A stretch of DNA of 64,000 nucleotides, from NCBI RefSeq assembly GCF_024347315.1, contig NZ_AP025461.1, positions 1 to 64,000 on the forward strand, in the 5' to 3' direction. The position numbers and the translations under genes are program-made. Positions 37,715 through 47,411 of the stretch are shown in pieces. The stretch comes from Vibrio atlanticus (lineage in GTDB: Bacteria; Pseudomonadota; Gammaproteobacteria; Enterobacterales; Vibrionaceae). A model generated the notes under the pieces. That model saw only the letters and a program-made list of their open reading frames with translations, was not told the DNA's origin and made no database searches. How positions within the stretch are numbered: position 1 is the stretch's first letter; every line of letters starts with the position of its first letter.

Positions 37715-38620
37715 TTAGCTCACTGGCATTTGTTCAAAGCGACCTTTTACGAAATCAATGAAGGTTCGAATTCGGCTTGGTTGATAGCGGTCTCGATGGT
37801 AGATCGCTGAAAAGTCCACTTTAGGTACTATCCACTCATCAAACACTTGCAGCAGTTGCCCGTCGTTGAGTTCTTGTAAGCAATAGATGGTTGGAACACG
37901 AATAATTCCGTTGCCCGACTTCGCGCCCTGCACCAACACTCGCCCATTCTTACATTGCAGTCTGCCCGTCACATGCACATCGACCGTTTTCTTGTTATCG
38001 TCCAAAGCTTGAAAACTCCATTTGCGTACAGATCCTGTTAAACAATCATGGTGGGCTAAACCTTTAGGGTGATTGGGCTTTCCTTTACGAGCGAAATACT
38101 CAGGACTCGCGAGTGTTCCCATCTCGATGTCTAAAAGCTTTCTTGCGATAAAGCCCGCGTCTTCTAAGCTTCCCATGCGAAAAGCGATATCAAACGCGTC
38201 TTCAATCAAGTCGACTCGGTTGCTACTGAAATCAAGACTAATACTGATATCTGGGTAGAGCTGCATAAACTCATTGACCAGATCCGCGATGATCACCTCA
38301 CCCAAATAACCGCCGACACAGTTTACTTTTATGTCGCCACGTACTTCTTCGACATCGTCCACAGCAGCAATCAGAGCTTGGTCTATATTATCTAAGGCTT
38401 GTTCGCATCTCGCGTACAGATCTTGCCCCGCGTGAGTTAGCCTCAAAGTACGAGTGGTGCGGATAAACAACGTCACGCCCATCTGCTTTTCTAGGCTACT
38501 CACTTGGCGTGATACGTGAGAACGCGAGACATCAAGCTCCTCCGCTGCTTTGGTAAAGTTACCTAAACGAGCGATAAGCACGAAAGAACGAATATCAGAC
38601 AGGTTAATTTGATTGAGCAT
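37715..38620 (-). CDS. LysR family transcriptional regulator
   Basis: 301 residues. HTH with LGNFTKAAEELDVSRSHVSRQVSSLEKQMG and the hallmark LFIRTTRTLRLTHAG, followed by the effector-binding domain. It is divergent from an SDR oxidoreductase gene starting at 38847 and is the likely regulator of it. Confidence 0.9.
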   Translation of the reverse strand: MLNQINLSDIRSFVLIARLGNFTKAAEELDVSRSHVSRQVSSLEKQMGVTLFIRTTRTLRLTHAGQDLYARCEQALDNIDQALIAAVDDVEEVRGDIKVNCVGGYLGEVIIADLVNEFMQLYPDISISLDFSSNRVDLIEDAFDIAFRMGSLEDAGFIARKLLDIEMGTLASPEYFARKGKPNHPKGLAHHDCLTGSVRKWSFQALDDNKKTVDVHVTGRLQCKNGRVLVQGAKSGNGIIRVPTIYCLQELNDGQLLQVFDEWIVPKVDFSAIYHRDRYQPSRIRTFIDFVKGRFEQMPVS

Positions 38621-38846
38621 GGTCGCCAGCTTAGTTGTGAGACTTTAAGATGATGAAGTAATAGAGAGCACATGTTCATTGTTGCACCACAGCAACAGTG
38701 TTTCAAGTAAAGCGCTATATATCAACAATGCTATTTTCCTTAATATACCTCCATCGCAACGAAGCAAGACAACAAGCACTTGATTCGAATGCACTTAAAC
38801 AACACGTCGTAGCCAACCGACGCAATAAAAGTACAGAGGAAATAAA

Positions 38847-39566
38847 ATGAAAAAACTAATCGTAATTACAGGTGCAAGCTCTGGTATTGGTGAAGCAATC
38901 GCTCGTCGTCTAAGCGATGAAGGTCACCCTCTGCTACTTTTAGCTCGTCGTGTTGACCGCCTTGAAGCGCTGAACCTACCAAACTCACTGTCAGTAAAAG
39001 TAGACGTAACAGACAAAGCGTCTTTTGATGCAGCAATCGCACAAGGTGAAGCGAAATTTGGCCCTGTAGACGCGCTTATCAACAACGCTGGTGCAATGCT
39101 TCTTGGTCAAATTGATACTCAAGATGCTCAAGAGTGGAAGACAATGTTCGACGTGAACGTAATTGGTCTTCTAAACGGCATGCAGTCTGTACTTGCTCCG
39201 ATGATGGAACGCAACACAGGTACTATCATCAACATCAGCTCAATTGCGGGTAAGAAAACTTTCCCAAGCCACGCAGCTTACTGTGGTACTAAGTTCGCGG
39301 TACACGCTATTTCTGAAAACGTTCGTGAAGAAGTTGCTGCTTCAAATGTTCGTGTTACGACTATCGCACCGGGTGCTGTAGAGACTGAACTTCTGTCTCA
39401 CACAACATCTCAAGAAATCAAAGATGGTTACGACTCTTGGAAAGAAGACATGGGCGGCGTATTGGCTGCTGACGATATTGCTCGCGCGGTATCGTACGCT
39501 TACCAACAACCACAGAATGTATGTATCCGTGAGATTGCTCTAGCACCAACTAAGCAACAGCCGTAA
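38847..39566 (+). CDS. Classical short-chain dehydrogenase/reductase
   Basis: 239 residues. Cofactor motif TGASSGIGEAIARR (8-21), NNAG (78-81), catalytic INISSIAG (Ser) and YCGTKFAVHA (Tyr, Lys). The C-terminal part resembles YdfG/serine 3-dehydrogenase-like SDRs. It is NAD(P)(H)-dependent; the substrate is undetermined. AGAGGAAAT precedes the ATG. Divergent from the LysR gene. Confidence 0.9.
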   Translation: MKKLIVITGASSGIGEAIARRLSDEGHPLLLLARRVDRLEALNLPNSLSVKVDVTDKASFDAAIAQGEAKFGPVDALINNAGAMLLGQIDTQDAQEWKTMFDVNVIGLLNGMQSVLAPMMERNTGTIINISSIAGKKTFPSHAAYCGTKFAVHAISENVREEVAASNVRVTTIAPGAVETELLSHTTSQEIKDGYDSWKEDMGGVLAADDIARAVSYAYQQPQNVCIREIALAPTKQQP

Positions 39567-39615
39567 GTTTCAGTGATTAACTTACGTAACGTCTTTGTTT
39601 AATTGACGTATAGAG

Positions 39616-39655
39616 AAAGGGACCTTTACTATAAATAGCAAAGGTCCCTTTTTTC
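39616..39655 (+). terminator. Bidirectional terminator between the SDR gene and the TRAP permease gene
   Basis: A stem AAAGGGACCTTT/AAAGGTCCCTTT with a 12-nt loop, followed by TTTTTTC on the plus strand and by a pyrimidine-rich tail on the minus strand. Confidence 0.85.
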
Positions 39656-39677
39656 TATTGTCCGAACTCAATAAACA

Positions 39678-41591
39678 CTAGGCTTGTTTTGCGACCTCGC
39701 GACCACGCCATTGAATCACAATCAGTGCGACAATAATTACAATACCCAAAGGTCCTAGCCCGAATGGATTGAGTAGCAATAATGGAATGGCAAGTAATGC
39801 TGCTAAGCGCTCAACCATGCTCAGTGAACGAATCAAATACCCTTCAATTGCGATCGCTATCGCGACAATAATAGTCAGCGTCTGGACGATTGACAAAAGC
39901 AACGCTGGCATTCCGTCGTCAGGATTCACAAGGCTTGTGTATGCCATCATAATTGGGATGATGAACAGACCACCCGCCAACTTGAACGCTTCTACCGAAG
40001 ATTTCATTGGGTTAGCATTCGCTACACCAGCCCCAGCAAAAGCAGCCAAGGCTATAGGTGGCGTTACGTTCGAGGTTTGAGACAGCCAAAATACGATAAG
40101 GTGAGCAGTTAACAATGGTAAGCCAAAATCGCTTAGCATTGGTACAGCCATAACCGCCAACACAATATACGCCGCTGTTACAGGTAAGCCCATACCCAAA
40201 ATTAAAGCCACTAAACTGATTAAGCCCAATGCAATAAGCATGTAGCCACCAGAGAAGTCCATCACAAACTGAGTAAACTGCAAACCGATTCCTGTTTGCC
40301 CTACCACACCAACAATAATGCCCGCCGCACCACACGCTGCAGAAATCGGCAACGCCATCAGTGCACCATTTTTCATCCCTTCAATGAACTTCTTCAATCC
40401 GATTCGACTGTGTTTACGCAGCGCCGCGGTTAGTAGAATTGCACTACAACCCGCAACACCAACTAGCAACGGTGAGTAAGCCATCATTAAGAGTGCCGTT
40501 ATCAAGATCAACGGAATCAGGTGGTGAGCGCCATCTTTCATCACCGAAATCACGGCTTCTGTTCTGCTTACAGCTTTGAGGTTCAACTTGCACGCCATTA
40601 GATGGACGTAAAGCAAAGTACAGAAAAAGTATAAAATAGCAGGAGCAATCGATGCGATCATGATTTCGCTGTAAGGCACACCAGTAAATTGCGCCATCAC
40701 GAACGCACCAGCCCCCATAATTGGTGGCATAATTTGCCCACCCGTAGAGGCGGCAGCTTCAATACCTGCGGCTTGCTCTGGTTTATAACCGAGCTTCTTC
40801 ATCATAGGGATAGTAATTGAGCCTGTGGTCACCGTATTCGCTATCGCAGAACCAGAAATAGAACCCAAACCTGCCGATGCCAATACCGCGGCTTTCGCAG
40901 GGCCGCCACGGTATTTACCGGCGATTGAGAATGCGAGATCAATAAAGAATTTACCGGCTCCGGTCACCTCTAGAAATGCACCAAACAACACAAAGATGAA
41001 TACCGTTGTCGCGGCGATCCCTAACGCAGAACCAAATACACCATTAGCGGAGTAAATCTGGAACTGAATCAGCTCTTGTAGCGTGTAAGCCTTAATAGAA
41101 AAACCACTTGGCAGCATGTCACCGAACGCGCTATACGCAAGGAACAACACTGCGATTAACACCATCACCCAACCAACAGTACGTCGGCATCCTTCTAGCA
41201 GCAGTACCAACAAAGCACTACCAGCAAACATGTCAGCAAATTGAAGGCCATAAAACAGATGATTGATGTCGTTGTAATCGAATATCCATAAACGGTAGCC
41301 AGCAAACACCACCACGGCACACAAGATCACATCGATCAGCTTGCCCACAATAAAGAGCTTATTCTTTCGGTTAGAGATCAATGGGTAGTGAAGGAAGATC
41401 AATACCAATACCCAACACAAGTGGATGGGTCTAAAATAGGTTGCCGAGATCGTTGAACTCACGCCTTGCCATATCTGAAAAGCCGACAGTGCTACTGCAA
41501 CAACTAAAGTCAAATAGCCCATTGTTTTCACGAGTTTTTCATAGGGTAATAGTTGGGGTGACGCATTTTGATTATCAGGGGTAATATCCAT
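39678..41591 (-). CDS. TRAP transporter fused permease (DctQ-DctM, 4TM12TM)
   Basis: 637 residues from the ATG at 41591. The longer GTG form was rejected because it starts inside a terminator-like hairpin. An N-terminal four-helix DctQ-like part (about 20-150) is joined to a DctM-like domain. It has the family signatures GLGSISGSAIANTVTTG and AAASTGGQIMPPIMGAGAFVMA, and late helices TAAYIVLAVMAVP. It uses the cation gradient to import substrate delivered by the TAXI protein encoded just upstream. Confidence 0.92.
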   Translation of the reverse strand: MDITPDNQNASPQLLPYEKLVKTMGYLTLVVAVALSAFQIWQGVSSTISATYFRPIHLCWVLVLIFLHYPLISNRKNKLFIVGKLIDVILCAVVVFAGYRLWIFDYNDINHLFYGLQFADMFAGSALLVLLLEGCRRTVGWVMVLIAVLFLAYSAFGDMLPSGFSIKAYTLQELIQFQIYSANGVFGSALGIAATTVFIFVLFGAFLEVTGAGKFFIDLAFSIAGKYRGGPAKAAVLASAGLGSISGSAIANTVTTGSITIPMMKKLGYKPEQAAGIEAAASTGGQIMPPIMGAGAFVMAQFTGVPYSEIMIASIAPAILYFFCTLLYVHLMACKLNLKAVSRTEAVISVMKDGAHHLIPLILITALLMMAYSPLLVGVAGCSAILLTAALRKHSRIGLKKFIEGMKNGALMALPISAACGAAGIIVGVVGQTGIGLQFTQFVMDFSGGYMLIALGLISLVALILGMGLPVTAAYIVLAVMAVPMLSDFGLPLLTAHLIVFWLSQTSNVTPPIALAAFAGAGVANANPMKSSVEAFKLAGGLFIIPIMMAYTSLVNPDDGMPALLLSIVQTLTIIVAIAIAIEGYLIRSLSMVERLAALLAIPLLLLNPFGLGPLGIVIIVALIVIQWRGREVAKQA

Positions 41592-41623
41592 ATTAATGCC
41601 TGCTGGATAAGAACGAATTGATA

Positions 41624-41651
41624 AAAAGGGCAAGTGAGATTTCACTTGCCC
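41624..41651 (-). terminator. Intra-operon attenuator between TAXI protein and TRAP permease genes
   Basis: On the minus strand GGGCAAGTGA-AATC-TCACTTGCCC is followed by TTTTT, 14 bp past the TAXI stop and 33 bp before the permease ATG. It is a textbook intrinsic terminator placed inside the operon. Confidence 0.8.
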
Positions 41652-41664
41652 TGAGGTAGAGATG

Positions 41665-42591
41665 TTACTTGCTTACCGAATCTAGGTACTTCTGAGCACC
41701 AGCATGAATCGGTACGCCTTGCAGTCGAGAAGCATTCTCTGGTGTGGTCATTTCAGCCATTTTCACGACTTTACGAATATCACCGATGTTCTCAAAAGCG
41801 GCTTTAGTCAGATTGTAAGCCATGTCATCACTCATGTTGGCATTAACCACCAATACGTTCCACACACTAAGTGTCGATACTGGATCAACCTTATTGTAAA
41901 CACCTGCTGGAATGTCGTAAGCACTGTAGGCTGGATATTGTCTCATGAAGTTAGCACTCTCTTCTTCAGAGATAGAAATCACCTTAACGTCGTGAGTTAA
42001 CGCAATCTGTGTTACCGCGCCAACACCTTGACCACCAACAATGAAACCCACATCGATTTGACCATTCGCCAAAGCATTAGTGGTTTCTGAGTAATTAAGG
42101 TAAACCGCATCAATATCTTTTTTCACATCAATACCCATCGACTCAAGTAGTGCTGCAGATGTTACTGCCGTACCACTAGCAGGGGCCCCAAGGGAAACAC
42201 GTTTACCTTTGAGTTGCGATAATGAATCAATACCAGAGTTTTTAAGAGTGATGGTATGAACTAGATTTGGATATAGAGCAAACAGCGTTTTCACTGGCAT
42301 TTTCTTAGGAAATTTACCTTCGCCATTGTAGGCATCCAGAACCACGTTACCCATTGCAATCCCGGCGATCATATCGCCACGTACAACCTTGATGGTGTTC
42401 TCGACAGACGCTGCTGTCACTTCTGCTTTTGCATTCACATCCTGTACGTTTTCAGACCAGACTTTAGCTAATGCGCCACCAAATGGGTAATAGATACCAC
42501 TTTGACCGCCTGTACCGATTGAATAGTTTTCTGCACTTGCCATCGTAGGCAGAATCGCGAGTAAAGCTACTAATAAGTTACGTTTAAGCAC
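41665..42591 (-). CDS. TAXI family TRAP transporter substrate-binding protein
   Basis: 308 residues from a GTG at 42591. The upstream ATG (42597) touches the AAGGAG directly and cannot be used well, while the GTG has a 6-nt spacing. A signal peptide (cleavage near ASA-EN) is followed by YSIGTGGQSGIYYPFGGALA, the classic TAXI start, and later LKGKRVSLGAPASGT and NGQIDVGFIVGG. The TAXI class often binds glutamate or other organic acids; the ligand is not determinable here. Confidence 0.92.
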   Translation of the reverse strand: MLKRNLLVALLAILPTMASAENYSIGTGGQSGIYYPFGGALAKVWSENVQDVNAKAEVTAASVENTIKVVRGDMIAGIAMGNVVLDAYNGEGKFPKKMPVKTLFALYPNLVHTITLKNSGIDSLSQLKGKRVSLGAPASGTAVTSAALLESMGIDVKKDIDAVYLNYSETTNALANGQIDVGFIVGGQGVGAVTQIALTHDVKVISISEEESANFMRQYPAYSAYDIPAGVYNKVDPVSTLSVWNVLVVNANMSDDMAYNLTKAAFENIGDIRKVVKMAEMTTPENASRLQGVPIHAGAQKYLDSVSK

Positions 42592-42752
42592 AATCATCTC
42601 CTTGATTATTAACCGTAATTAGATATACACCTAACTACAGGCTTTATTTTCTGTTCGTTTTTTGAGCCGTTCAAACATTACATGCGATCGAATATTGTGC
42701 AATTAAATACTATGCAATTGTGAAGCAAGTGTTAAATTGATCACTTATCAAT

Positions 42753-42790
42753 AAAAAAGCGCCCAAGCTGGCTGGTGCTTGAGCGCTTTT
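42753..42790 (-). terminator. Terminator of ompW
   Basis: On the minus strand AAAAGCGCTCAAGC pairs with GCTTGGGCGCTTTT (one G-U) and ends in TTTTTT, 20 bp past the ompW stop. Confidence 0.85.
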
Positions 42791-42809
42791 AACAAACTAA
42801 AGATGTTGA

Positions 42810-43457
42810 TTAGAAGTTGTAACCACCACCAATCATGAATACCCATGGATCAATATCAACGTCTGTTGAGTACTGTTTCCCACCAGCCTTGTACTTGGCT
42901 GTAGTATCGATGTCTGCGTACCAGACGGATGCGTTTAAAAACCAGTCGTCGTTGATCATGTAATCCATACCAACATTCGCAGCCAGTCCCCACGAATCAT
43001 CAAGGGACAAGTCACTTAAACCAGCATCTTTAGCCGCACCATTAAGCTCTTCGTCAAAGAATACGGTGTAGTTAATACCAGCACCTACGTAAGGACGGAA
43101 CTTGCTGTTTGCTTCGCCGAAGTAGTACTGAACCATCAACGTTGGTGGTAAATGTTTTGTCTCGGCGATATCACCTAAACCACCATGGTTTGTAGAAATT
43201 GTATGGGAGAACGGCGTCGCTGCAAGAATCTCGAGACTGATGTTGTCTGTAAACATGTAGCCAAATGTCAATCCAAGTTGGGTGTTTGAATCCACACCAA
43301 ATTTTGAACCCGATGTCTCCAAAACATCTCCACTGCTATCGTTAGGAGACACTATTGCGGCACCAGCACGGATGATGAAATCACCTTCTTTATGAGCAAA
43401 AGCACTAGTTGACATAAGAGCCGCAACAACCGCAATACCACATACTGTTTTTTTCAT
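42810..43457 (-). CDS. ompW: OmpW family outer-membrane beta-barrel protein
   Basis: 215 residues. Signal peptide MKKTVCGIAVVAALMSTSAFA, then the OmpW opening HKEGDFIIRAGAAIVSPNDS, alternating barrel strands and a C-terminal GGGYNF with terminal Phe for the BAM machinery. OmpW forms a narrow eight-strand channel for hydrophobic molecules and its expression responds to oxygen and osmolarity in other species. A perfect FNR box lies upstream. Confidence 0.95.
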   Translation of the reverse strand: MKKTVCGIAVVAALMSTSAFAHKEGDFIIRAGAAIVSPNDSSGDVLETSGSKFGVDSNTQLGLTFGYMFTDNISLEILAATPFSHTISTNHGGLGDIAETKHLPPTLMVQYYFGEANSKFRPYVGAGINYTVFFDEELNGAAKDAGLSDLSLDDSWGLAANVGMDYMINDDWFLNASVWYADIDTTAKYKAGGKQYSTDVDIDPWVFMIGGGYNF

Positions 43458-43549
43458 TATAATTTCCTTTTGAGGGCTTAATCGTTATTGGTGAATGAGT
43501 AATCATTTCTTATTTTGCGTGCAAGGTAGCATATAATAACCCTACTTTA

Positions 43550-43563
43550 TTGATGGAAATCAA
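43550..43563. promoter_or_regulatory. FNR box upstream of ompW
   Basis: TTGAT-GGAA-ATCAA is a perfect match to the FNR consensus TTGAT-N4-ATCAA. It lies 93-106 bp upstream of the ompW ATG, with a TATTAT/TATGCT -10-like sequence (43528-43538) between. Anaerobic activation of ompW by FNR is known in E. coli. Confidence 0.7.
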
Positions 43564-43857
43564 TTTGTGAAAACTTGTGAGAACTTATGTAAATTTGCAT
43601 CGACTTGATCACTTTATCGCTTCATTTTATTGACAGTTTTGTAATGCAACTTTCCCGTGCGTCATTTTGTTAATTTAACCCCTTCACCTTGCCCGGGTCT
43701 ATTTGGATCAAAATAGAGCAAGCCAATATCTCGTACGCATCAATTTGGTGCACTTCCACAATAATCACTCTCACCTCGTTTAATATTCAATGAGTTACAT
43801 TTGGCTTAGTGCTTGCAAGTCTATGTTCATAATCATAAATACATTGAGGTTCTGACT
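43564..43857. other. Intergenic region between ompW control region and glgC
   Basis: About 290 bp with no gene seen. The promoter of glgC must lie here. GAGG 9 bp before the ATG at 43858 is the ribosome-binding site. Confidence 0.5.
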
Positions 43858-45078
43858 ATGCAAGACACTCTAACAATCGTTCTGGCCGGCGGTGTAGGCT
43901 CTCGGCTTTCTCCCCTTACCGATAACCGTGCAAAACCTGCGGTACCTTTTGGCGGTAAATATCGAATCATCGATTTCACGCTCGCGAACTGCTTACACTC
44001 TGGGCTGCGCCAAATTTTGGTGCTGACTCAGTACAAGTCTCACTCTTTACAAAAACATTTAAGAGATGGTTGGTCGGTGCTTAACCCCGAGCTCGGCGAA
44101 TACATCACCAATGTCCCCCCACAAATGCGTACAGGTGATAGTTGGTATAGCGGTACTGCCGATGCGATTTATCAAAACTTGTATCTGCTTTCTCGTAGCG
44201 AAGCTAAGCATGTAGTGGTGTTATCAGGCGACCATATCTATCGCATGGATTACGCGCCAATGCTCAAGCAACATAAAAAGAACGAGGCCGATCTAACCGT
44301 AGCGTGCATGGAGGTTTCGATTGATGAAGCCAAAGAATTTGGTGTGATGGAGATAGATGAATCTCTAGAGATCAATAACTTTACCGAAAAGCCACGCTAC
44401 CCCGCCAGCGTGCCCGGTAGACCGACCCGAAGCATGGCTTCAATGGGGATTTACATCTTTGATAAGGAAGTTCTGACTCAAGCACTACTGGCGGATGCCG
44501 AAGATCCGAATTCAAGCCATGATTTCGGTAAAGACATTATTCCTAAATTGGTCGGCAACAACAGTGTTTACGCGTATAAGTTTGGCGACGAAGAAGGCCG
44601 AGTGACCCAAGATGCGTACTGGAGAGATGTGGGTACCATCGACTCTTACTACCAGTCTAATATGGATCTGTTAAAGCCAGCCTCACCTATAGATTTATAC
44701 CAACCAGATTGGGCAATTCGCACCTACGAGCCACAACTGCCACCTGCACGCACCATTGCTTCTGTAGAAGGAAACCAAGGAATATTCATCAACTCGATGA
44801 TAGCGAATGGCGTAGTGATCGAAGGCGGCTCTGCGCAAAACTCTATCTTCTTTCCTAAAGTGAAAGTCAGTAATGCCGCGATTGTGATTGATAGTATTCT
44901 GTTTGAAGATGTTGAGATTGGGAAAAATTGCCACATACAAAACTGCATCATAGATAAGAACGTCAAAGTGCCAGATGGCACCCAAATCGGTATTGATAAC
45001 CTTGCCGACGCTAAACGCTTTCACATATCGAAACAAGGCGTCATTGTGGTGCCCTCTTCTTACCAATTTGAAGAATAG
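43858..45078 (+). CDS. glgC: Glucose-1-phosphate adenylyltransferase
   Basis: 406 residues, normal GlgC length, from the ATG at 43858 (an upstream in-frame start adds residues not found in the family). N-terminal nucleotidyltransferase motif VLAGGVGSRLSPLTDNRAKP, then WYSGTADAIYQN, SGDHIYRMDY (metal/ADP-glucose site) and FTEKPRYP; the C-terminal third is a left-handed beta helix. The enzyme makes ADP-glucose for glycogen synthesis. No other glg gene is adjacent. Confidence 0.95.
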   Translation: MQDTLTIVLAGGVGSRLSPLTDNRAKPAVPFGGKYRIIDFTLANCLHSGLRQILVLTQYKSHSLQKHLRDGWSVLNPELGEYITNVPPQMRTGDSWYSGTADAIYQNLYLLSRSEAKHVVVLSGDHIYRMDYAPMLKQHKKNEADLTVACMEVSIDEAKEFGVMEIDESLEINNFTEKPRYPASVPGRPTRSMASMGIYIFDKEVLTQALLADAEDPNSSHDFGKDIIPKLVGNNSVYAYKFGDEEGRVTQDAYWRDVGTIDSYYQSNMDLLKPASPIDLYQPDWAIRTYEPQLPPARTIASVEGNQGIFINSMIANGVVIEGGSAQNSIFFPKVKVSNAAIVIDSILFEDVEIGKNCHIQNCIIDKNVKVPDGTQIGIDNLADAKRFHISKQGVIVVPSSYQFEE

Positions 45079-45520
45079 CTATTGCTAAAACCAGATGGCG
45101 CTATAAAGGCAACCAAGAGTTGCCTTATTCAATAGTCGCATTCACGGAGCTTTGCTTTTTTATATAAACCATACTTTTTATATCAACTGCAGTGATTTAA
45201 TAAGAAAGCAATATCGGCATCAAACTAGCAATGATTTATAAAACTTAAACTAGAATAAGTATTTGAGCTGACGTTTGGTTAAGGCGATAAAACCTAGGCT
45301 GGCAAGGTAGATTAGAGGAATGCTTCGCGAGTGAGGTATTTTTGAACATGTATTGAAAACACGAAACATAATATGCGATCAGTTCTTCGGACTTTCAAGG
45401 GAGTAAAGGGAGATTATTTGATAACACTGAAGTGAATCACACATGTGCTATTTCGCAGTTGGTTAAACTAACCGATGTTTGCTACGTTTAAATGACACAG
45501 TCATTGGAAAGGTATGATTT
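45079..45520. other. Intergenic region upstream of hpf
   Basis: About 440 bp of AT-rich sequence without a supportable gene. It should hold the glgC terminator and hpf promoter, but I find no clear hairpin-U run or strong promoter. Confidence 0.5.
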
Positions 45521-45877
45521 ATGAAAATAAATGTTCAAACACATCATGTATCAATTAACGACGAGTCACGCAAAGACATCGAAGGTAAATTCGAGAAGAT
45601 ATCTAACCATTTCCCATCACTGATCAGCTGCGACATCATCATCACAAAAGAACATGGTGAACACCAGGTTGAAGTGTTCACCAACTACGAAGGTGTACGT
45701 GTAAACGCAAAAGCTACAGATGACGTTATGTATCCAGCTATCGCTTCAGCACTCAAGAAACTTGAAGCAGGCCTAAGTAACCGTAAGGGACAATTGAAAT
45801 CAGACTTACACGAGAAACCAACGAGCACGAAGCCAGAAATTGCTTCAGACATCATCCAAGAGATGAAACTGGTATAA
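45521..45877 (+). CDS. hpf: Ribosome hibernation-promoting factor, HPF/RaiA family
   Basis: 118 residues, the short HPF form. The beta-alpha-beta-beta-beta-alpha fold is visible: MKINVQTHHVSINDESRKDIEGKF, HQVEVFTNYEG, VNAKATDDVMYPAIASALKKLE. It binds the 30S decoding region and inactivates ribosomes in stationary phase, promoting 100S dimers or preventing them depending on subtype. The C-terminal 20 residues are a flexible tail. AAGG precedes the ATG. Confidence 0.92.
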   Translation: MKINVQTHHVSINDESRKDIEGKFEKISNHFPSLISCDIIITKEHGEHQVEVFTNYEGVRVNAKATDDVMYPAIASALKKLEAGLSNRKGQLKSDLHEKPTSTKPEIASDIIQEMKLV

Positions 45878-45927
45878 CTCGACTAATAGTTAAAGCGCAC
45901 TGACGAATAGAAGCGCACAAGAATTCC

Positions 45928-45954
45928 AAAGCCAGCATGCGTTGCTGGCTTTTT
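45928..45954 (+). terminator. Terminator after hpf
   Basis: A 10-bp stem AAAGCCAGCA/TGCTGGCTTT with a 5-nt loop, followed by TT. Confidence 0.85.
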
Positions 45955-46161
45955 CGATCTACACCTCAATCAATTTATCAATCAACCTATTACTTTGATT
46001 TTGCCTGTCACGACTGTCTCGCTACCCTACGCTTCCCATCTTAAAACCAAGCCAAACTCTATATCGTTTTGACCAACTTATGTCACTGACTGCTATAACA
46101 ATCACTAGTAGTATTTGATACAGTTATAAGCAAGGATTTAAACAAGAAAGGAATGTTTATT

Positions 46162-46317
46162 ATGAAAAAAATTGCATTAATTCTATTTCTCGCGACTCAA
46201 CTTATGGCCTGTACAGAAGTGGGCAGTGAAGCTTGGTGTACTGATATGAAAGAGAAACCGAAAGGCGACTGGACTGCAAATGAAGCCGGTGACTTTGCTA
46301 AGCATTGTGTCTTCTAG
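46162..46317 (+). CDS. Small DUF3012-type lipoprotein
   Basis: A 51-residue protein beginning MKKIALILFLATQLMAC, a signal peptide with lipobox LMAC and acylated Cys at residue 17. The mature part has GSEAWCTDMKEKPKGDWTANE and ends AKHCVF; the two further Cys could form a disulfide. This matches small DUF3012 proteins of Vibrio (recall). An AGGAATG-type ribosome-binding site precedes the ATG. Function unknown. Confidence 0.85.
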   Translation: MKKIALILFLATQLMACTEVGSEAWCTDMKEKPKGDWTANEAGDFAKHCVF

Positions 46318-46367
46318 TCACTTTATTTTGCCCATTTTTTATTTCTAATGGGCAATCCTAAATCACC

Positions 46368-47354
46368 TTAAAGAATGATCATCCCATCTTGATAAGTCAG
46401 TGCTGGCGAAACGTCTTGCCCAAGTAATACAGGACCATCGAGGTCGACGATTTCAGATTGAACCGCAATAGGCAGCGCCGCTCGCATCGCCAATGAGGTG
46501 CCTAGCATACAACCCGACATCAGAGTAAAGCCGAGCTTTTGAGCTTCTTCAGCAAGTACCAATGCTTCGGTCAAACCGCCGGTTTTATCTAGCTTGATGT
46601 TTACCATTTCATACTTGCCTAACAACGATGAAAGTTGCGAAGTGGTATGGCAGCTTTCATCAGCACACAGTGGGATCGGGTGATTGATGTGTGCCAGTGA
46701 GGCATCATGTTGTTGCGGCAAAGGTTGCTCGATCATTGCGATATCAAACTCAGTAAGTTGATTGAACAACTCTTCGAGATTCAACCCTGTCCACGCTTCA
46801 TTAGCATCCAGTACAATCTGAACATCAGGTGCCGCTTCTCGCACAGCACGAACACGCTCTACTACCTGCTCGCCATCAAGCTTCACTTTTAGGAGCTTAG
46901 CGCCATTCGCCACATAATCTCGTGCTTGGGTCGCCATCGCTTCTGGTGTACCAATGGAGACTGTCATTGCAGTCACAATTTGAGCAGGTAACTCAAACAA
47001 GCTATTTGGAAACATCTGATCATTCTGCTGCGCTTCAAAATCCCAAAGCGCACAATCGACCGCATTTCGCGCTGCCCCTCCGGTCAATAAAGACTGAAGA
47101 TGATCTCTTAGCTCTGCCGGCTCGGTAACGCCTCGCTCAAACATACCTTCAAGGGCGTTAGACGCTTGTTGGATTTGCGCTAACACAGACTCTGATGACT
47201 CGCCGTATCGTGGGTAAGGCGTGCATTCGCCTTGAGCTTGTTTGCCACCATGTTCAATGTAAACACGAACAACGTGACACTCAGTTCGACTGCCACGAGA
47301 GATGCGAAAAGGCGTTTGCATCGCGATAGTAATGGGTTCTGCTGTAATCTTCAT
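46368..47354 (-). CDS. dgcA: Dipeptide-epimerase-like enolase superfamily enzyme (probable N-acetyl-D-glutamate racemase, DgcA-like)
   Basis: 328 residues of the muconate-lactonizing/L-Ala-D/L-Glu epimerase group. Catalytic pattern: KVKLDGE (Lys base), VLDANEAW (metal Asp), IEQPLP (Glu), ADES (Asp) and INIKLDKTGG (second Lys). On sequence alone it is an acidic dipeptide epimerase. Its neighbour is a DUF1611 protein, and this pair with a LysR regulator matches the DgcA-DgcN system described in marine Pseudoalteromonas, where DgcA acts on N-acetyl-glutamate. Assignment is from context and recall. Confidence 0.82.
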   Translation of the reverse strand: MKITAEPITIAMQTPFRISRGSRTECHVVRVYIEHGGKQAQGECTPYPRYGESSESVLAQIQQASNALEGMFERGVTEPAELRDHLQSLLTGGAARNAVDCALWDFEAQQNDQMFPNSLFELPAQIVTAMTVSIGTPEAMATQARDYVANGAKLLKVKLDGEQVVERVRAVREAAPDVQIVLDANEAWTGLNLEELFNQLTEFDIAMIEQPLPQQHDASLAHINHPIPLCADESCHTTSQLSSLLGKYEMVNIKLDKTGGLTEALVLAEEAQKLGFTLMSGCMLGTSLAMRAALPIAVQSEIVDLDGPVLLGQDVSPALTYQDGMIIL

Positions 47355-47411
47355 AATTTCACTCGGTTGATGTTCGCTTTAACAAATGGAAACATAGAAA
47401 TGATGAAGTCG

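Noticed and set aside
39769..40335. Overlapping frames opposite and inside the TRAP permease gene
   Set aside because: Shadow frames of a strongly coding gene; translations lack conserved features.
41592..41645. GTG start giving a longer TRAP permease
   Set aside because: It begins inside the terminator hairpin and has no ribosome-binding site; ATG at 41591 fits the family start.
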